DNA of 64,000 bases from Patiria pectinifera (taxonomy: Eukaryota; Echinodermata; Asteroidea; Valvatida; Asterinidae). Position numbers and translations under genes: made by a program. This document shows, in pieces, positions 46,485 to 61,400 of the stretch (positions are counted from its first letter, which is position 1; each line of letters opens with the position of its first letter). Under the pieces are notes generated by a model. That model was not told where the DNA came from. It ran no database searches and saw only the letters and a program-made list of their open reading frames with translations. The stretch lies in contig CM057133.1 of the NCBI GenBank assembly GCA_029964075.1, positions 14,098,699-14,162,698 of the forward strand. Direction: 5' to 3'.

Positions 46485-49400
46485 ATGGGGGATTTCGGTT
46501 TGGATGTTCATCCACACGATACGAGGGCCCTCTCACCGCTGGAATTGTACCCGAATTCGAGCACTGTGTCTTTGTTTTCTCCCGAGGCGCTAACGATGCA
46601 AGATGACATGCTGATGGAGAAAAGTGCGAACAAGCAGCACCTTCAGCAGTTATCCCCCAACCCAGATCTCAGCTCCGACAACTCGGACGACTTGTCGCCT
46701 GGCTCAAAGTCAAAATCGGGGGATTCCAGTCCGCTAACTGTACCAGATAAGAACAAAGCGCAGTCTGAGGTAGTTCCCACATCGGCGCCGGCTACAGCAG
46801 CAGTTGGGCTTTTGCAGCTGCAGCAGCAGATCGGGTACTACGCACAGGCCCAGGTCCATGCACAGGCACAAGCACATCAACAACAGCAGCAGCAGCATCA
46901 GCAGCAGCAACAACAGTTTATCCAAGACGTGAACCCCAGCAACTACATCAACAACGTTGCTAGCTCTGGCACCAGCACAGTTAACTCTGTTGCAAGTTCA
47001 AGTGGTTTTACAAGCTCGCCTAATCTCTGGTCGACTGCCACAGCTGCCGAAGAATCCTATTTCCAGGGGCTGCCAACCATGAATGGCACAATGCAGTTTC
47101 AGAATTTTCCCCGCAACTCATCGCCGCTTTTTAGTCCCAATGCCACATTATCCCCACAGCTCGGGATGCAACAGCAGCAGGCTGTCCAGCAACGCCGTAG
47201 CCTACCACCTCACCAAGCACCGACACAGCAGCAAAACATCTATCAGACGGCAACCCAGCTGCAGCAGGCTCAAGCTCAGCTGCAGGCACAGGCTCAGGCT
47301 GGGAGTCTTTACCTCCAAAATAAGCAGTACCCGACCAACTGGAACTCGGCAGCTGCTCAACAAACAGCTGCTGCAACCTCGTGGCCATCACCTCAGGCTC
47401 ACCAGCAAGGCATGCAGCCATCTGTTCAGCAGCAGCAGCAGCAGCAACAACAACAGGGGAACCCCTGGGGAACTGTGGGCTCTCCCCCAAGTGGCCCAGC
47501 TCCTACGATGGCAAACAACATTCAGCAGCAGCAGAGGCGTTCTATGCCGACAGTCAATCAAACCGGCAACCAGCCCTCAATATCACCCCACAAAGGCCGC
47601 ATTCTTTCCAACCCCATCATCTCGCCACCCAAGTTTCAGCGAAGCACATCACTGCCTGCCAAGAACTACGGACACCAGTATCCATCAGGCATGAACACAG
47701 CACCGAGTTTAGAGTTCACCAGAGCGGATGGGAAGAGGACAGATGCCAACACCAACACACTCTTTCCATACCAGGTTAGTCTTTTTGCCCCTAGAAAATT
47801 TTATAAAAAAATAAAGAAAAATGAAGAAAAATATATGTCACAAAGTCATGAGCTTTTCAACCTACAGGTGCTTTTCTTTTTCAATCAAGAAGACTTCATT
47901 CAGACTCGGCATTCTTTCCCATTTAATTTTCAACCAAAATGTATTTGCTGAAATACAAAGTAAACCAAAAAATTACACTTGATTCATAAAAACTCTGAAT
48001 TAACATTTTTTTTCATTCAGTATTCCTGCATTTTTAAGCCATAATATGACTGAAGACATTATATCGTGCATTTTGTACCTTGCAATCACCTTCTTTTGTG
48101 TGTGTGTGGAATTGTGCATGTTGCTGAACAAACCAAAAAATAAATGAAAACCCATGGCTTTCCATAGGGGGATGCTTTATAAAATTAGATTTTACTGCTG
48201 GTTATATCATGTTGTTATTATATTTATATATTATGATTTGCATTTCTTTTGCAGGCAAAATGTTTCTACCCCCTGTTTGATCAAGTTGTTCTAAGTGATA
48301 AATCAGATTGTACTAACCTGATATAATTAGGAAAATATGGGTGAAATGTCAAATGTTACGTGCACACGTTTGTATAAAGGCACAGTACCATTTTAATAAA
48401 GTTAATACTTGTACCTAGATTCCTGACCACATACACGCTGCAAGAAATGTCACAGGGTCAAAATGGAAATAAGTTTACCATTATACCCAAGGGTCTAGCA
48501 TCACAAATATTTGGGGAAATTCTTGGGGTTGAAATGCACTCAGTGTTGCATCTGGGCTGATCTGGCCTAGCAATTTTATGCACGACTGCAACACTATAGC
48601 TTTATTTGTAAACATTGGCTCTCCTATTGCATATTCTTACCTTACCCGAACTGAAACTCTTTATAGAGACAATTCAGGCCTGCAATTTTCTCTTGGTCAA
48701 GGGAATTTATACCGTATAAAGTTAAAACTCCATGCTTCTGTTTTGTAGATCCGATCTCTTGAAAATCCAATTATCTGTAGGATTATTTCAAAAGACACTT
48801 AGTCAAAGACCATATATTTTTATTTATTTATTTTTAAAAATATTCTCCATCCAAGCTATGCGTACATGTAGGGAAGGATCAATCCAATTGGTCTGAATAG
48901 GTTGTAAACACAAAAATTAGGTTTTATTTCGTAGAATATCAGCAATCTTTCTACGTGGATGAGCCTTATATAGATTGACCTCTGTACGGAAAGTGTGCTA
49001 GCTTCCTTGTGGTTGCTAGGCACCATTGATAGTGTTGCGCATTTGCACTGTATAATGTACTGGATAACAGCATCTCTTGATGCAAGTGATGAATATGAAT
49101 TGGGATATATGAATAGTGCAAAGTTAATTTGTAATTTTGTGACCCTTAGCAAAATTGTCCGTAAGTGACAACCTTGTATTTTAATAGTGTTGTCGGGGCC
49201 TGTACATTTGTATGCTGATGTGCCAGCAGTCCAGCACAATAACATTAACAGCTCCATTTTAATAAATGTTTACTGTCCATTTACATGTCAAGATGCGTAC
49301 CATGCATGCATACACACAACAGGCATGTACTGTAGTACCATGGAACTGCTAAAACCATTATCCACAATGTGTTCATGTACTTTTAACTGCTGGACAAATT

Positions 49401-52400
49401 AAGTCACAAACGGGCCACGGCTGGACAAAAGCCACAAAGGCATAGACTCCAGTTGGAAGCTCTTAAATGTTGAAAGGAGATTTGCTGTGTAATCTCCAAG
49501 AGCTGTTGCTGCAAATGCTGTGTTTACAGTCTTCATCCTATTCAATGCCTCCGTGTTTTAACATGTGCCTGGGTCACATCAGTTATTGATCCTTATCAGT
49601 CTCTATATGGGTTGTCCATTATGTAACATTGAACAATGCAGGTGTTCTCAGCCCAAATATTTCCCAAGCGACCATATACATTTTGCATCACGTGTTTGCG
49701 TGTAAGCAAGGTACCTTCTTTCACCTCTCCATATGTTTATTTTTTGTTTTGCCTTGTCATGAGTTAAAAATAGAAGTGGAGTCATTACTAATCAAGCATC
49801 CATAAATTTCAGGCACAAAAATACATATATTTTGTGTGCAATATTCATAACCGAATAATCATTCAAGAGGGAGAACGACAAGAAATAACAACTTTGCACA
49901 ATATATTTGTCTAACAGTGTTGCTTGTGTTTCCCATGATTTCAGCCATTAAGATCAATGAAAAATACCCTTTAAATAAGTATCATTGCCAAATATATTTT
50001 TACTCAAGAATCACATGCGTGCACTCATGTGGACAAATTCCTTCTGAATTCCAGAGTCTTTTTTTTTGCTCATGGCTTCAATAAAAAAAAAATTCGAGCT
50101 GCACTTTGAGGAATGTCCACTCCAGACAAGCATCCCTGGAATCTTATGAGAGTTCAAACACACACTTTATTGCATGGTGTATTTTTGTGTGTGCACGTGC
50201 ATTAGAGCTGGTAAACTCTGTTGGGAAGTACCTACATTTGTACATGTACATGTACATGTATATAGACCATTATCATGTTGCAGCCATTTGATTTGTTTCC
50301 CATTCTGATCAATGTAACCAAAGCGAGGCTGGAAGGAAAACTAGTCTGGTTCCTTTTTGCACAAAAACATTATCATTCAGTGCTGTTATTGGATACAGGG
50401 AACATGACTAAAATGGTGGAAGCATGATAAAGGTCTATTGGACAGTAGACATACTTTTTGAACCAGTTTGGTTGCTGCAATTTAGGGAGGACAGTAGCAT
50501 TCACAGCTTGTCACATATCATGTACAGTACTGATCATGTACACTATGTGCTTAGGAATAAGGCCACGTAAATAAATAAACCAGTTTCTCGACACTGCAAG
50601 CTCCTTTTTCCTGCCCGCCTACTTTTTTTATACATTTTTTTAAATATTGAATTCATACATTTAATTAAATAATTATATAATTATATTGATTTGTTTCCAA
50701 CAAAATTGTAGCTATTCAGAAAGGGTTAAATAGCTCCTTTGGACACAATTTTGAATCAGCAAAAGAGTTGAGAAAATGGAAGAATGCATCTGCCATCTTG
50801 GGCAGTCTGCCATCTTGGGGGAAAAAAAAAGCACCTGCCTCTTTCATTTAAAAAAAAAGCCCAGATGAGAAACTGTTTGATTTGTTCACTCGGCCTAAGA
50901 TCATATTGCTGCATGTGTAGATTCTCGTTTACATACACAAAGAGCCTATCATATTGGCTAACGGATATATACAGTGTAAGATGTGCAATAGTATGGAGCA
51001 TCTGTGTACATGTTCATGTGCACTGTTTTATTAGTGGGAACAGGCATGGTGCCAGACTACATTTTCTCCAACTAAGTATGTGTGTACAAGTAGGCCTATG
51101 CATTACCCTTTTGCCAAATTTGGCAACACTCCAGAATGTACATGACCTTGGCAGCTCTGCTTAACCTAAGGCCATGCAACCCATCTTGCTCAGCACATGT
51201 CGTAATAGCTCTGCACAGCAGTGGCAAGCTTGAATGGCCGTGTTTAGTTTCAATTCTACTTTCCATTAGGAAAAACTTCATGGGTAAAACTAAAATTTCA
51301 ACAGGAAATCTAGCTTTCACTCAACTCTCAGCTTCAAAGATTGTAATTAGTTTTGTGGAAAAGTATATACACATTTAGAATACTTTGTTTTTGTGTAGGC
51401 CTATTATTAGAAATGTGTGTGGCGTAAAAAGTGGAACAAAAGCTTATTTCGTTGACTACCATTTGTAGGCAAGAACTGGCTCCCAATTCACATTGTCTAC
51501 ATCCCAAAAGTGGTGGATTTGAAGATCAGGCACTAATCAATAATCAATAGGTTCTCATTCCCCATACAACTCTGCAGAGCAATTGTGAGGACCTGGGACA
51601 CAGTGAATTATTCAGATGATCCTGCTGTAATACATTCAGTAAACAAACTTGTTCTCAATATACCCATGTCATTTCTACATTGAACACTCTAGTCTGAGAA
51701 CGTGCTCAGCTGTTGGAATTCAAACTGATGTTAGAAGAAAAAAACTGTCAAACTGATAGTGTACAAATACACACTAACTAGGAAGATTCTCCTAACGCGA
51801 AGGTTTTTGAAATTAGGAATACCATAGAACAAGGTTCCTTGCTCTATGGGCAATATAAACAAACTTCCTTATAGTTATACTTTGCACAGAAACGTTTCAG
51901 AATGTATATTACGTAAACTATAAAGTAGCGGGTATATGTATTAGATTTTCCTCTTACAGAAAACTACATACATTTGTAAATTTGTATACTATTTACCACC
52001 TGTATTTGTACTAGGAGGAATGCAATTTGATGTGCATACATGTTTAACTTCTTGGAGGTGCACCATACATTTTCAAATCAAGAAACCTTTCAGGTTGACC
52101 GTGGAGGTAGAATTCTACCTCCATGGGTCAACAGAGTTTCCAAAGTTAATCATGTATTTTTTGTTGTATCTCTCCCCCCCCCCAAAAAAAAGTATTTTGT
52201 GTTATTTACCTTCAAAAACTTATGTTAAAAAAAAAGGCAGATTGAGTGTGCTGTTCGGCTGATTTATAACACGACATTATATAGTAAACTGAATTTTAAT
52301 TTCTACTGCAGGAACGAGCTGGGCAGAATGCAGGGGTTGACCCCATGAAACTATCATCTCTAGAGCACCAACTGTTTGACATCATGCGTGGCACAGAAAA

Positions 52401-55400
52401 CTCCATGGACCACTACACTCGAAACTCATGTGAGTACTTTGATTTTCTACTTTTAATATATACATGTATATCAACTTACATTATGCTTGTCAAATGGTTG
52501 TTTCCTTGTAGTTGTGACAAAACAATGTACTTTCAAGATTGCTGATTATTGTTAGTTTCAAGTTATGGGTAACTTTGCGCGTTCAGTCTAGATGATCAAT
52601 TGACCTATCATGGTAGAATTGCATCAATGCAGCTTGTGAAATATTGTCCAATTTACATGATTATACAAATGGACGCGGAACGCGCAAACTCTGAGACAAA
52701 CAAAACTTAGCATACAAAATTCCATTGGGTTGGCTAACTCGCAAACGGCCATATGTCAATTAAGGGTGAAGCTTTACATGTAAGTTTAACAAAAGGCTAA
52801 CATAAGTTCTCGGTACCTCTAATAACGAAACCAGGTGAAAAAAATCAGGAAAGTCCCAGGTTCCCTTAAATGACACATTAAAAAATTGCTGTGTAAACTG
52901 TACTGAAACTTGTAATTCCTGTGTATTTGTACAGAATGCATGGTCGTCCTCTGTTACATATTATGACAAAAGTCCAGCATTTTTGTTAGTAGGCTCACCC
53001 AAATTGCTCAAATAAGTTTGCTTTGCTTGCACTTTGTAACTTACAGCTCATCCTTGTCAGGTCAGTGGGATGGTTGGGTCACACTGCATGGGTTCACATC
53101 TTATCTTGTTTGTTTGTGGTGGGCGGATTACAGAAACAGTGCTTTTAGTACCAACGAGGCAATATAGAAAATTGTACGCAGTCAATTTGAGGGCATACAC
53201 TCATGCTTTAAGAGTTGACCTAGTATTAGCTTGCACAGGTACATGTATAACCACAAGACAAGACCACATAATTATGTCAAATATAATACTCTTTAAAATA
53301 CATTTTGATGTGGCATACTGGCACGTGGCAATGTCTGACGTGCTGACTGAGTAAAATTTATGCCATATGGGACATTGGAGTCAATACACAATCAACGCAT
53401 GAAAATTGTTGAGTTAGCTTTTTAACATCAGTGTGCTGCATACTGCTGCATAGGTAAAGAGGGGTAGATCTTGTTCATTATTATAAAAAACACTGAGAAG
53501 CTAAATTTAGTCATTTGCACTAACACTTGACCAAAGTTGGATATCACTCAGCTGTCACTAACTGTCTTCCATAACAAATGGACCAGCTATTGCCCATAAA
53601 AAATGACAAAGATGCTTGCCATTCCCCGGGGGGCAAGTGCAACATTCTGCATACTCTGAAGTGCATGGGTATGCCAAGGTTTTGGAGAAATCGCATCATG
53701 CTGGCCGACATGAACCAGTTGATCTTGTACCATTCTTATGTACATTGTACAAACCATTGTGCTTCTCATTACGTTGTCCGATCAGTCTGTATTGGTGCTA
53801 CAAAGCTTGAAACTGGATGATATCTGTGCCAATATCTCCTCTGATATTGTACTTTTGACCCCCCCCCCCATGCACACACACACTAACCCTTGACCCCCTC
53901 CCTCTGGAGAAAAAAAACCCCAAAACAGGAAAATCATTTAAAAATAGACATTCACATATTCTGTGATGGAAAAAAATTATCCAAAAGAAAAGTTTTACTA
54001 ATATTGCATTACGTCCACAAAAAAAAAAAAAATTATGAATTTTGATTTATTTTAGCAAATGGATTTTAAAAGAATAGAAATCTGCTAGGATGTGTTTGAT
54101 TCCCCCTTCTACTCATTTTCTATACTTTTTGTTTCGAGAATGTGCACATGTATAACTGGGAATGAATGTGGCTGCCAAATGCAGAATGAATCCATCCAGC
54201 GGTTTTACATTTCAAATGTCACAGATAATGAATCATTGAAGTTTGGCCTTACACTCGGTTTATTTTATGGAAGCTCACGGACAATTTATTAAAACTCTAC
54301 AGTGCAGCTACCCTTCGTGTTGTTCGTTTTAACAAAATGTAGTTGTGTTTATTAGACTGTTATTTTTGATCATGTAAATGTTTTGCTGAAATACATTTTC
54401 GTTATAGACTTCCTGGCCTAAGCGCCACTTTCCTGTGACACCTCAATTCAACTAGTTGTTTCCTTTTGTACAAATAACAAATTTCCTTGTTTAAGGTGAA
54501 GTGGGTAATTTCCACACATGTGTTCATACATGTACTTCTGTCCGAAATTGGTGCAGAGGTTTGACATCATCTACTTAAAAGGTATTTAACCATTCTTTGA
54601 TATGCCCAGTGGTATTCGTAACAAAATTTATCATTTTTTTTTTATCAGCATTACTGAAACTCCTGTTACATAACACACTCATAAAGAAGATAACTTATGC
54701 ACACATGAATGCATTATTGTGGCCTGGGGAAATTGACAACATTGTTCACCATGCATTTAAATAAATATTTAATTAATTGACCAGAGGCCTAAAAAGTAGA
54801 GTGCTGTGCATTAGAAGTATCAGTAGGCAAACAGTGAATGCTTTCAAGTTTTGAGATTATTTCAGTTGATCAGTGGCCAGACAAATCATTGACTGTCCTA
54901 AAAATACATTCCAGTAAATATATTTAATGTTGTCGGCAATTTTGTGTTCCGTCTGAAAATTTAACGTGCAAAATACAACTAAACCTTCCAAAATGTACCT
55001 CATACCATAGAGCAAGGCACAAAAATGTATGTATATTCACAGTATTATGAATGACCATAGGCTATTTGTGCAGACCTCTGAATCCGTGATATGAAATCAG
55101 CCAAGCAGTTTCACTGCGTTGTACATATCCGCTGGATGGCACCTGGCTGCCATTAACATAACACGTACATGTGGCTGTCTTGCGGAGCATCTCCATTAGT
55201 TATCATAATACCCTCGCTTTTGTCCTTGCCAGCTGTGCCAGGCGAATTGGAAGGGCTTTTATGAATCAGCGATTAATTTCATGCACAGTTCTAGTCCACC
55301 GCTTAATTAATCAGGCCATGAACGATACAGTATACATCTGAGGCTTGTTAAAATTGATGCATTCTTTCTCACTCATTCATTGAATTGTACAGATATTTTT

Positions 55401-58400
55401 AGTAGTTTTTGAAAAATGAAATTTGCAAAGAAGTGAAGAATTTGCTACGATATTTTAGAAACAAAAAATGTTCACGTTGAGCTTCACTAACACTCCAGGG
55501 TAGTGATCTGTATGTACTTTATATTTGTTTCTTTTTTACCCTAAAAATAATTTTCCACATTGATTGATTTCTTTTTATTACCCTAAAAAGCATCTTCTGC
55601 ATTGATTAGAAAAATATAATTTCATTCAGTATTTCTGCTGTTATACATACACCAGGCTAATTACTCAATTAGCCTATATCTACCGGTATACACATGTTAT
55701 TTACATGTGTATATCTGCCCCATTCCAAAGTGCATCAAGATATAAAGTAAAGACGAAGAAAAATAATCTTTCTGCACTAGACCCACGCATTGTGATTATA
55801 TCAACTTTGTACCTCACCAAACTTAACTTGAAAAGCGCTTTGAAGATACGAGTGCACTGTCAATAGAGTCCATTGTGTGGAGGTGCTGGGCCTAGCGTAA
55901 GGCTGCCATGAGTTTTTTGTGGAAACAAAATATGACTTTTACCCTTTGACATTGAATGAGCGTTCGTTTTTATGTACTGCAGACTATGGATTTTTTAATT
56001 TGGAGTATGCAATATTCAGTTTCCTTTTTACGACCTGTATCATTGATTTTTAATAGCCAGGCTGCAGTGAAGAAAAGTGACAAACCAACAGAAAACAAAC
56101 GTTTCTGAAATGGTTATAATTTCCAGGGTTTGCTAATTTGTAAATGATCTAGAGAAGTCTCTGGTTTGTCAACAGATTATGATATGAGCACACATGGTGG
56201 TACAGGGGTCGTTTCACTGTATCACTGCTCGTACATATGCACACTAGCTTCCATGTTTGACCTTATGAACTGTATTTTTGTGCTATCTCATTGGTTTGCC
56301 ACGTACTTGATAATGTCGTTGAATATGATATCACTTCTATGTACCTTTGAGGTTATTGTATTTTATGTTTTTTTTTGATACACAGTATGTAATACCCTTT
56401 TGTGTGTTTCCTTGGTCGCACAGACAAAATGAATGGCACTCTGGAAACAGGTGCATCACAACATGTACAATATAATATCAACCACTTAAGGTGTACCGTT
56501 ACTTTGTACACTGAACTGGGATGCCCATGCACCTGTGCAGTCATGTAATTTATGTACCAGTAGGCCTATTCATCACCAAGAATTTACATAGTTCTTCTTC
56601 ATGAAGAAAGCCCAGAGGAATATGAACCTCAATGAAAAGGATTTGTAATGCAACATACACATGAACACATGGTTTTTACATAATGTGAACATGGTATGCG
56701 TGTAATTTATTATAATCTCCAAGAATTTTGAGGTTAAAAATAGATGTACTAAAAATAACAGTCATTGATTAAGTTTGTAGTTTATTTTTGCTGAAATTAT
56801 TGGAAAATTAATACAAAAAATTGATGGAAATAATTCCAAATCTGAATTTTTTTCTTTTCTGTAGTGTTTAATGTGAGGAAAGCCACACACAAAAAAATCT
56901 CATTGTGCAGGGATACGTTAGTTAAACACAACTCAACCTCATTACTATTCATGTTAGTAGTCAACCATCAAGAACTGTATCCGTTCTTGCCTTTCCAATT
57001 GAAGTGATTGTCACATATTACACTGTGCGTAAACAATAAGGTGTGGGATGCTGCTGTACGGAGTGCAATCAATATGCAACCCACATTGCGCCGTAATTAT
57101 GAGCCTAGAATTAACCCGCGCTGAAAGGCCTGCCATTGACGTCATTCCGTGGCTATGGAAAACAGACAGCCCTTACAGCTGGGCTTGTCTGCAAGCTACA
57201 TGTATATTAAGAAGTGATTTTGCAATTTCTTAAAATCTTATAATTTAGCCGTACAATTTTGTTATGGCTATTTACAGCACACATCTACTATGTAAATGTG
57301 AAAAAAACATGATAAAGATTGCTTCTCGTAATCCCAGGTCAGAATTAAATACCATCTTTCGTAGTCTTTTTGGAAATACATTAGGCCTATTCAAGCTGAA
57401 TTGTGGTGTGTCTTGTCAAAATGAGATTGTTGAATAAAAGTGGAAGGCTTGATGTTTGAAATATTTTGGAACAAATTTTTCACGCAATTCTTTTTCACGT
57501 TGTATTGATTATTCATTGAAGAATGAACTGATTAAATTCACAACTCTTTCGTGTACCGGTACATGCATGTATGTGTACAGATAGTAGTACCAGGGATAGT
57601 ACTGTGCATTAACATTTCATTTATATCCAGACAATTTCACCGTGAAGTGTAGTGTAATGTATTAATTCACATTTTTTTCACTCATGCATACATGTACCCG
57701 TATCTTTCTGTATGGCATGAATTATTTCATGATCTTGCTAATGGTATGTGGAATGCCGAACATATTCACTGGATGTGTGCATTGTACATACAGTACAGTG
57801 GTCATAATGTTGTCGGACCATTATCATCATACAGTTTGCATTCTTAGGACACATGTACTGTGTGTTAAGTAAAAAGATATGTATGAAAACAAAAATTCAA
57901 CCTGTCAAGCAATAAAGAATCACTAAATAGGCAGACAGATGAGCTAACAAAACTCGGAAAATTCACAATCAAAGGTAAAGCTGTACCAGTGATTAGTATT
58001 CAATATTGAACCGCAGTACTGTGCCCAAGCTCATTATGCACAGCTTGCTCATATCTGTCGGTCCTATAATGATAATTTGGTCTTTGTATTAAGTTATTAA
58101 GTGCTGTGGGAACCACGCATAGACTGGCATGCGATACCTTTTGAATATCACCAGCTGGTGATGCGGCATTCAGTACAATTTTACGTTCACAAGGTGTCGG
58201 GTCAGGTGATTTCCAAGGTCCTGTCTCCTGTTCACAGCTCTGAAAATTGTTCTCACAGTGCTAATTTTTTTTTGAATTTTTTCTTTTTTTGTGTTAAAAA
58301 TTTAAAATATTCCAATTTAATTGAAAAAAATTGAAGAATCCTTAACATGTTCTTAGGGCTATTCAAATTTGTCATGGTTTTTAGATTTCAATTTTTTTTT

Positions 58401-61400
58401 CCAATTTATTTTTGACCAACCACCCAATTTTCGATTTAAAAAACAATTGAATTGCTATTCTGTACAATCCAAATACATGTACATGCATGCCTAGTTCAGT
58501 GACGGTGTTGAAGCCGTGGGAAGGGGTTGAAAGAAACAAATTGAATCGGAACGTGTGCGAATGGTAACCAGCGAGTCCAAAGAGTTTTATATTCTTTTTA
58601 ATTGAAAACTGAATTTTCCCTGACCCACCTACCCATATAAAAGTAAAAATTCAAATTAAAAATTTTCTCCATACATACATACAATGATTCAACACGAGGC
58701 AAACAATTGCACTTACAATCCATACGCATACACTATACAGAAAGAACTTGCGTGGAACTGTAATGTGACATGCCCACAAACAAAATCAACATAGGGGAAC
58801 AGCTGGTCATTGTAATGTACCGTGATTAACATTTAGTTGCCAGGGAAATCCAATTGCGTACATGCTTGCGACAGCATAAATTGTAATTTTTTTTGCCACT
58901 TAGGGGCCCTACAATATCACTCCTACATGTACATATATGCGAATGTCAAAGGCTTACAAATTACAGTACAGTATAAATTAAACATTATTGAACTTCCTGA
59001 AATTCGAAGGCGATTTGTGACCACACATTAGATTTTAGATCTGGCAAAGAAACAGATAATTATATGGAGTTTTTAGTAAACATTTCATTCACCAACTAAT
59101 AAATGCTATGTTTGATGTAAGATTATATATTCGTTTTTTTAGCAATTTACCCTAATTCACTTAAAATTCCCCAGCATTTCAACACGCCTCCTTCTGAACT
59201 GAAAGATATTGCAATTTATAGCTTAACCTGGAATTGTTGTCTTGTTTTTCTTTTCACAGATGGATTGCTGGACGACGGCCGGCATGATCAGATCGTGCCC
59301 TCCCTCAGCTCGCCCGGTCATATTTCTCCCCGATCGAATCCAGACTACGGCATTGAGAGGTTCTCCAGAAAAGTGTTTGTGGGTGGCTTGCCGCCAGATA
59401 TTGACGAAGGTGGGTTGCTGTCAGTTATAGCGTGGGCCGGGGCCGGAGATACGGTTGAATGGTCGTGAGCCGGGTATTTCATCGGGCAGCTCCAATTAAA
59501 AGATCCTTCTCTTTAAAGTACAGCTATTTGTAAAGAAAAAAATACACAAGAGGATAAATCAAAGGAGACTTAACGAAATTAACTCCTCTTCCATCCACTC
59601 TTGCCTCGTGGAGAAACGCTGAACCCGCTGATCAAAATAGTGAAGAATAGTTTTCTTTTGTTTTTTCTTTTCATGTGGGAGGATCTGACATGTTTAGTGA
59701 ATTCAGTAATAACACAGATAAATTAAATGAGTCTGAGGCACTGCTAAGTTTTTTTTTAATGTTATTCTTCTCGGAACCATCACAAACTCACAAAAGATAT
59801 TAATTTCACATGGTGTTTCCGCAAAGTTACTTTGCTGTTATCCTCGCCATGCAAACTTTCCATTCTTGTAAGGTTAATGATGTTAAATGTCATAACTGCA
59901 TTCAAACACGTCACCCCGACGCAAATTCCTTCTTCTAAATAGTTGCATTCAAACACATTTGGGTTAATGCATTTCATTTCTTATAAATTTGTGTGTCAAG
60001 ATTTGTTTCGCCGTATAAAGATGTTCCATATGTTTCAAGCGATTGTGAATGTGGTCAGAATGAATTCCCTTTCAATCGTTGTCGTTTCTCATCAATTTTA
60101 ATGGATGTTTTCAAAGAAACGCACTCAGTGTCACCGTGGAAGTATCGGCTTCGTCTGTCTTAACTTGCATCTGTGTCCTTCCCGCACTAAGGCCTCTCAT
60201 CTCAGATTGTATTGATCTGGAGAGCTTTTTATATTAAGTAACGCTTGGCTGTGAAAGGTCAGGTTGATTGGATGTTGCCATACGGAATATGGCTATACAT
60301 GTAGGCTGGGGCTGTGAATTATCGCTGGACAATGATGAACTACAATATATGCAGGCCAAAAATATACTGTGTGCTCTTCTGAATGTTGCTGGTACATGTA
60401 CATGTACACATTATGTACATGTACCAGCACATGTGACTTGATAAATGGTAGAACAGCATAAAGTTCAATGCATTGTACATGTACATAAGGGTTAGATTCT
60501 AACTTCATATGTCTATATTTTAAAGAGACTATCTCATCATGACCTTTGTCTAAGAAGATCGGATTGTTTATTAAAATGTTTGCTTCTTTTGGGGAGGGGG
60601 AGGAATCGGGAAGATATCTGCATGTTCGTTTTTGTTATCGTGATAACAGTGTAAATCACAGATATGATTGAATTTTTTTTTCTTTTCTTTTTATTTTTCA
60701 GAGGAGATAACAGCCAGTTTCCGGCGCTTTGGCAGTCTTGTAGTTGACTGGCCCCACAAAGCAGAAAGCAAGTCCTATTTCCCACCCAAAGGTACTGAAC
60801 ACAAAACAAAACAAAATCTCAGTGAAAAGAAGAATTCACTGTGATTCCTTCGCAGACCTATCCCATTACATATTCTCTATTTTCTCGGCAGTGTCTGGGA
60901 GCTTTTGACAGAGCTAGAGCTCCGTCGCGTAGAGGTGTCAAATAACATTGGGCCAACGGTATACTGAACAAGGATGCCCCCCTCTTTCAAAGAATCCCGT
61001 CCCCGAGAAAGGAGTCACATTTTGTTTCTTGTTAACAAAACCACCAAAAAAAAAAAAAAACCCCGAAAATTGAAGGGAGTCTGAGAAGTCTAAGAGCACT
61101 CGAGGGGTGTCAGAGTTCCAATCTGTGAAAATCCAGGGCGAGTTTTACAGACGTGTCGCATCCAGGCCATCTTGCAAGACGGTATCTTAAGTGATAGCCT
61201 AATGGGTCTTGTGATACCAAGAAGGCCCCCAAGATTACCTCAAAGGAAGCACGTGGATCTGATTGCAGGGTTTGAAGCACTGCCGTCAACCATGACCGTA
61301 TTTAGTGCACACACGGAAACACGCAGTCTTGGAGATTTTTGCATGCTGGTGTGTCGTTTGCTATCCCAGGTTGTGATTTGAGCAGGGTCATTTGAGAAAC

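Noticed and set aside
46734-47779. Long ORFs in other frames and on the minus strand across CPEB exon 1
   Set aside because: Shadows of CAG-rich Q-coding sequence; the 46485 frame has the CPEB family motifs and the correct splice phase.
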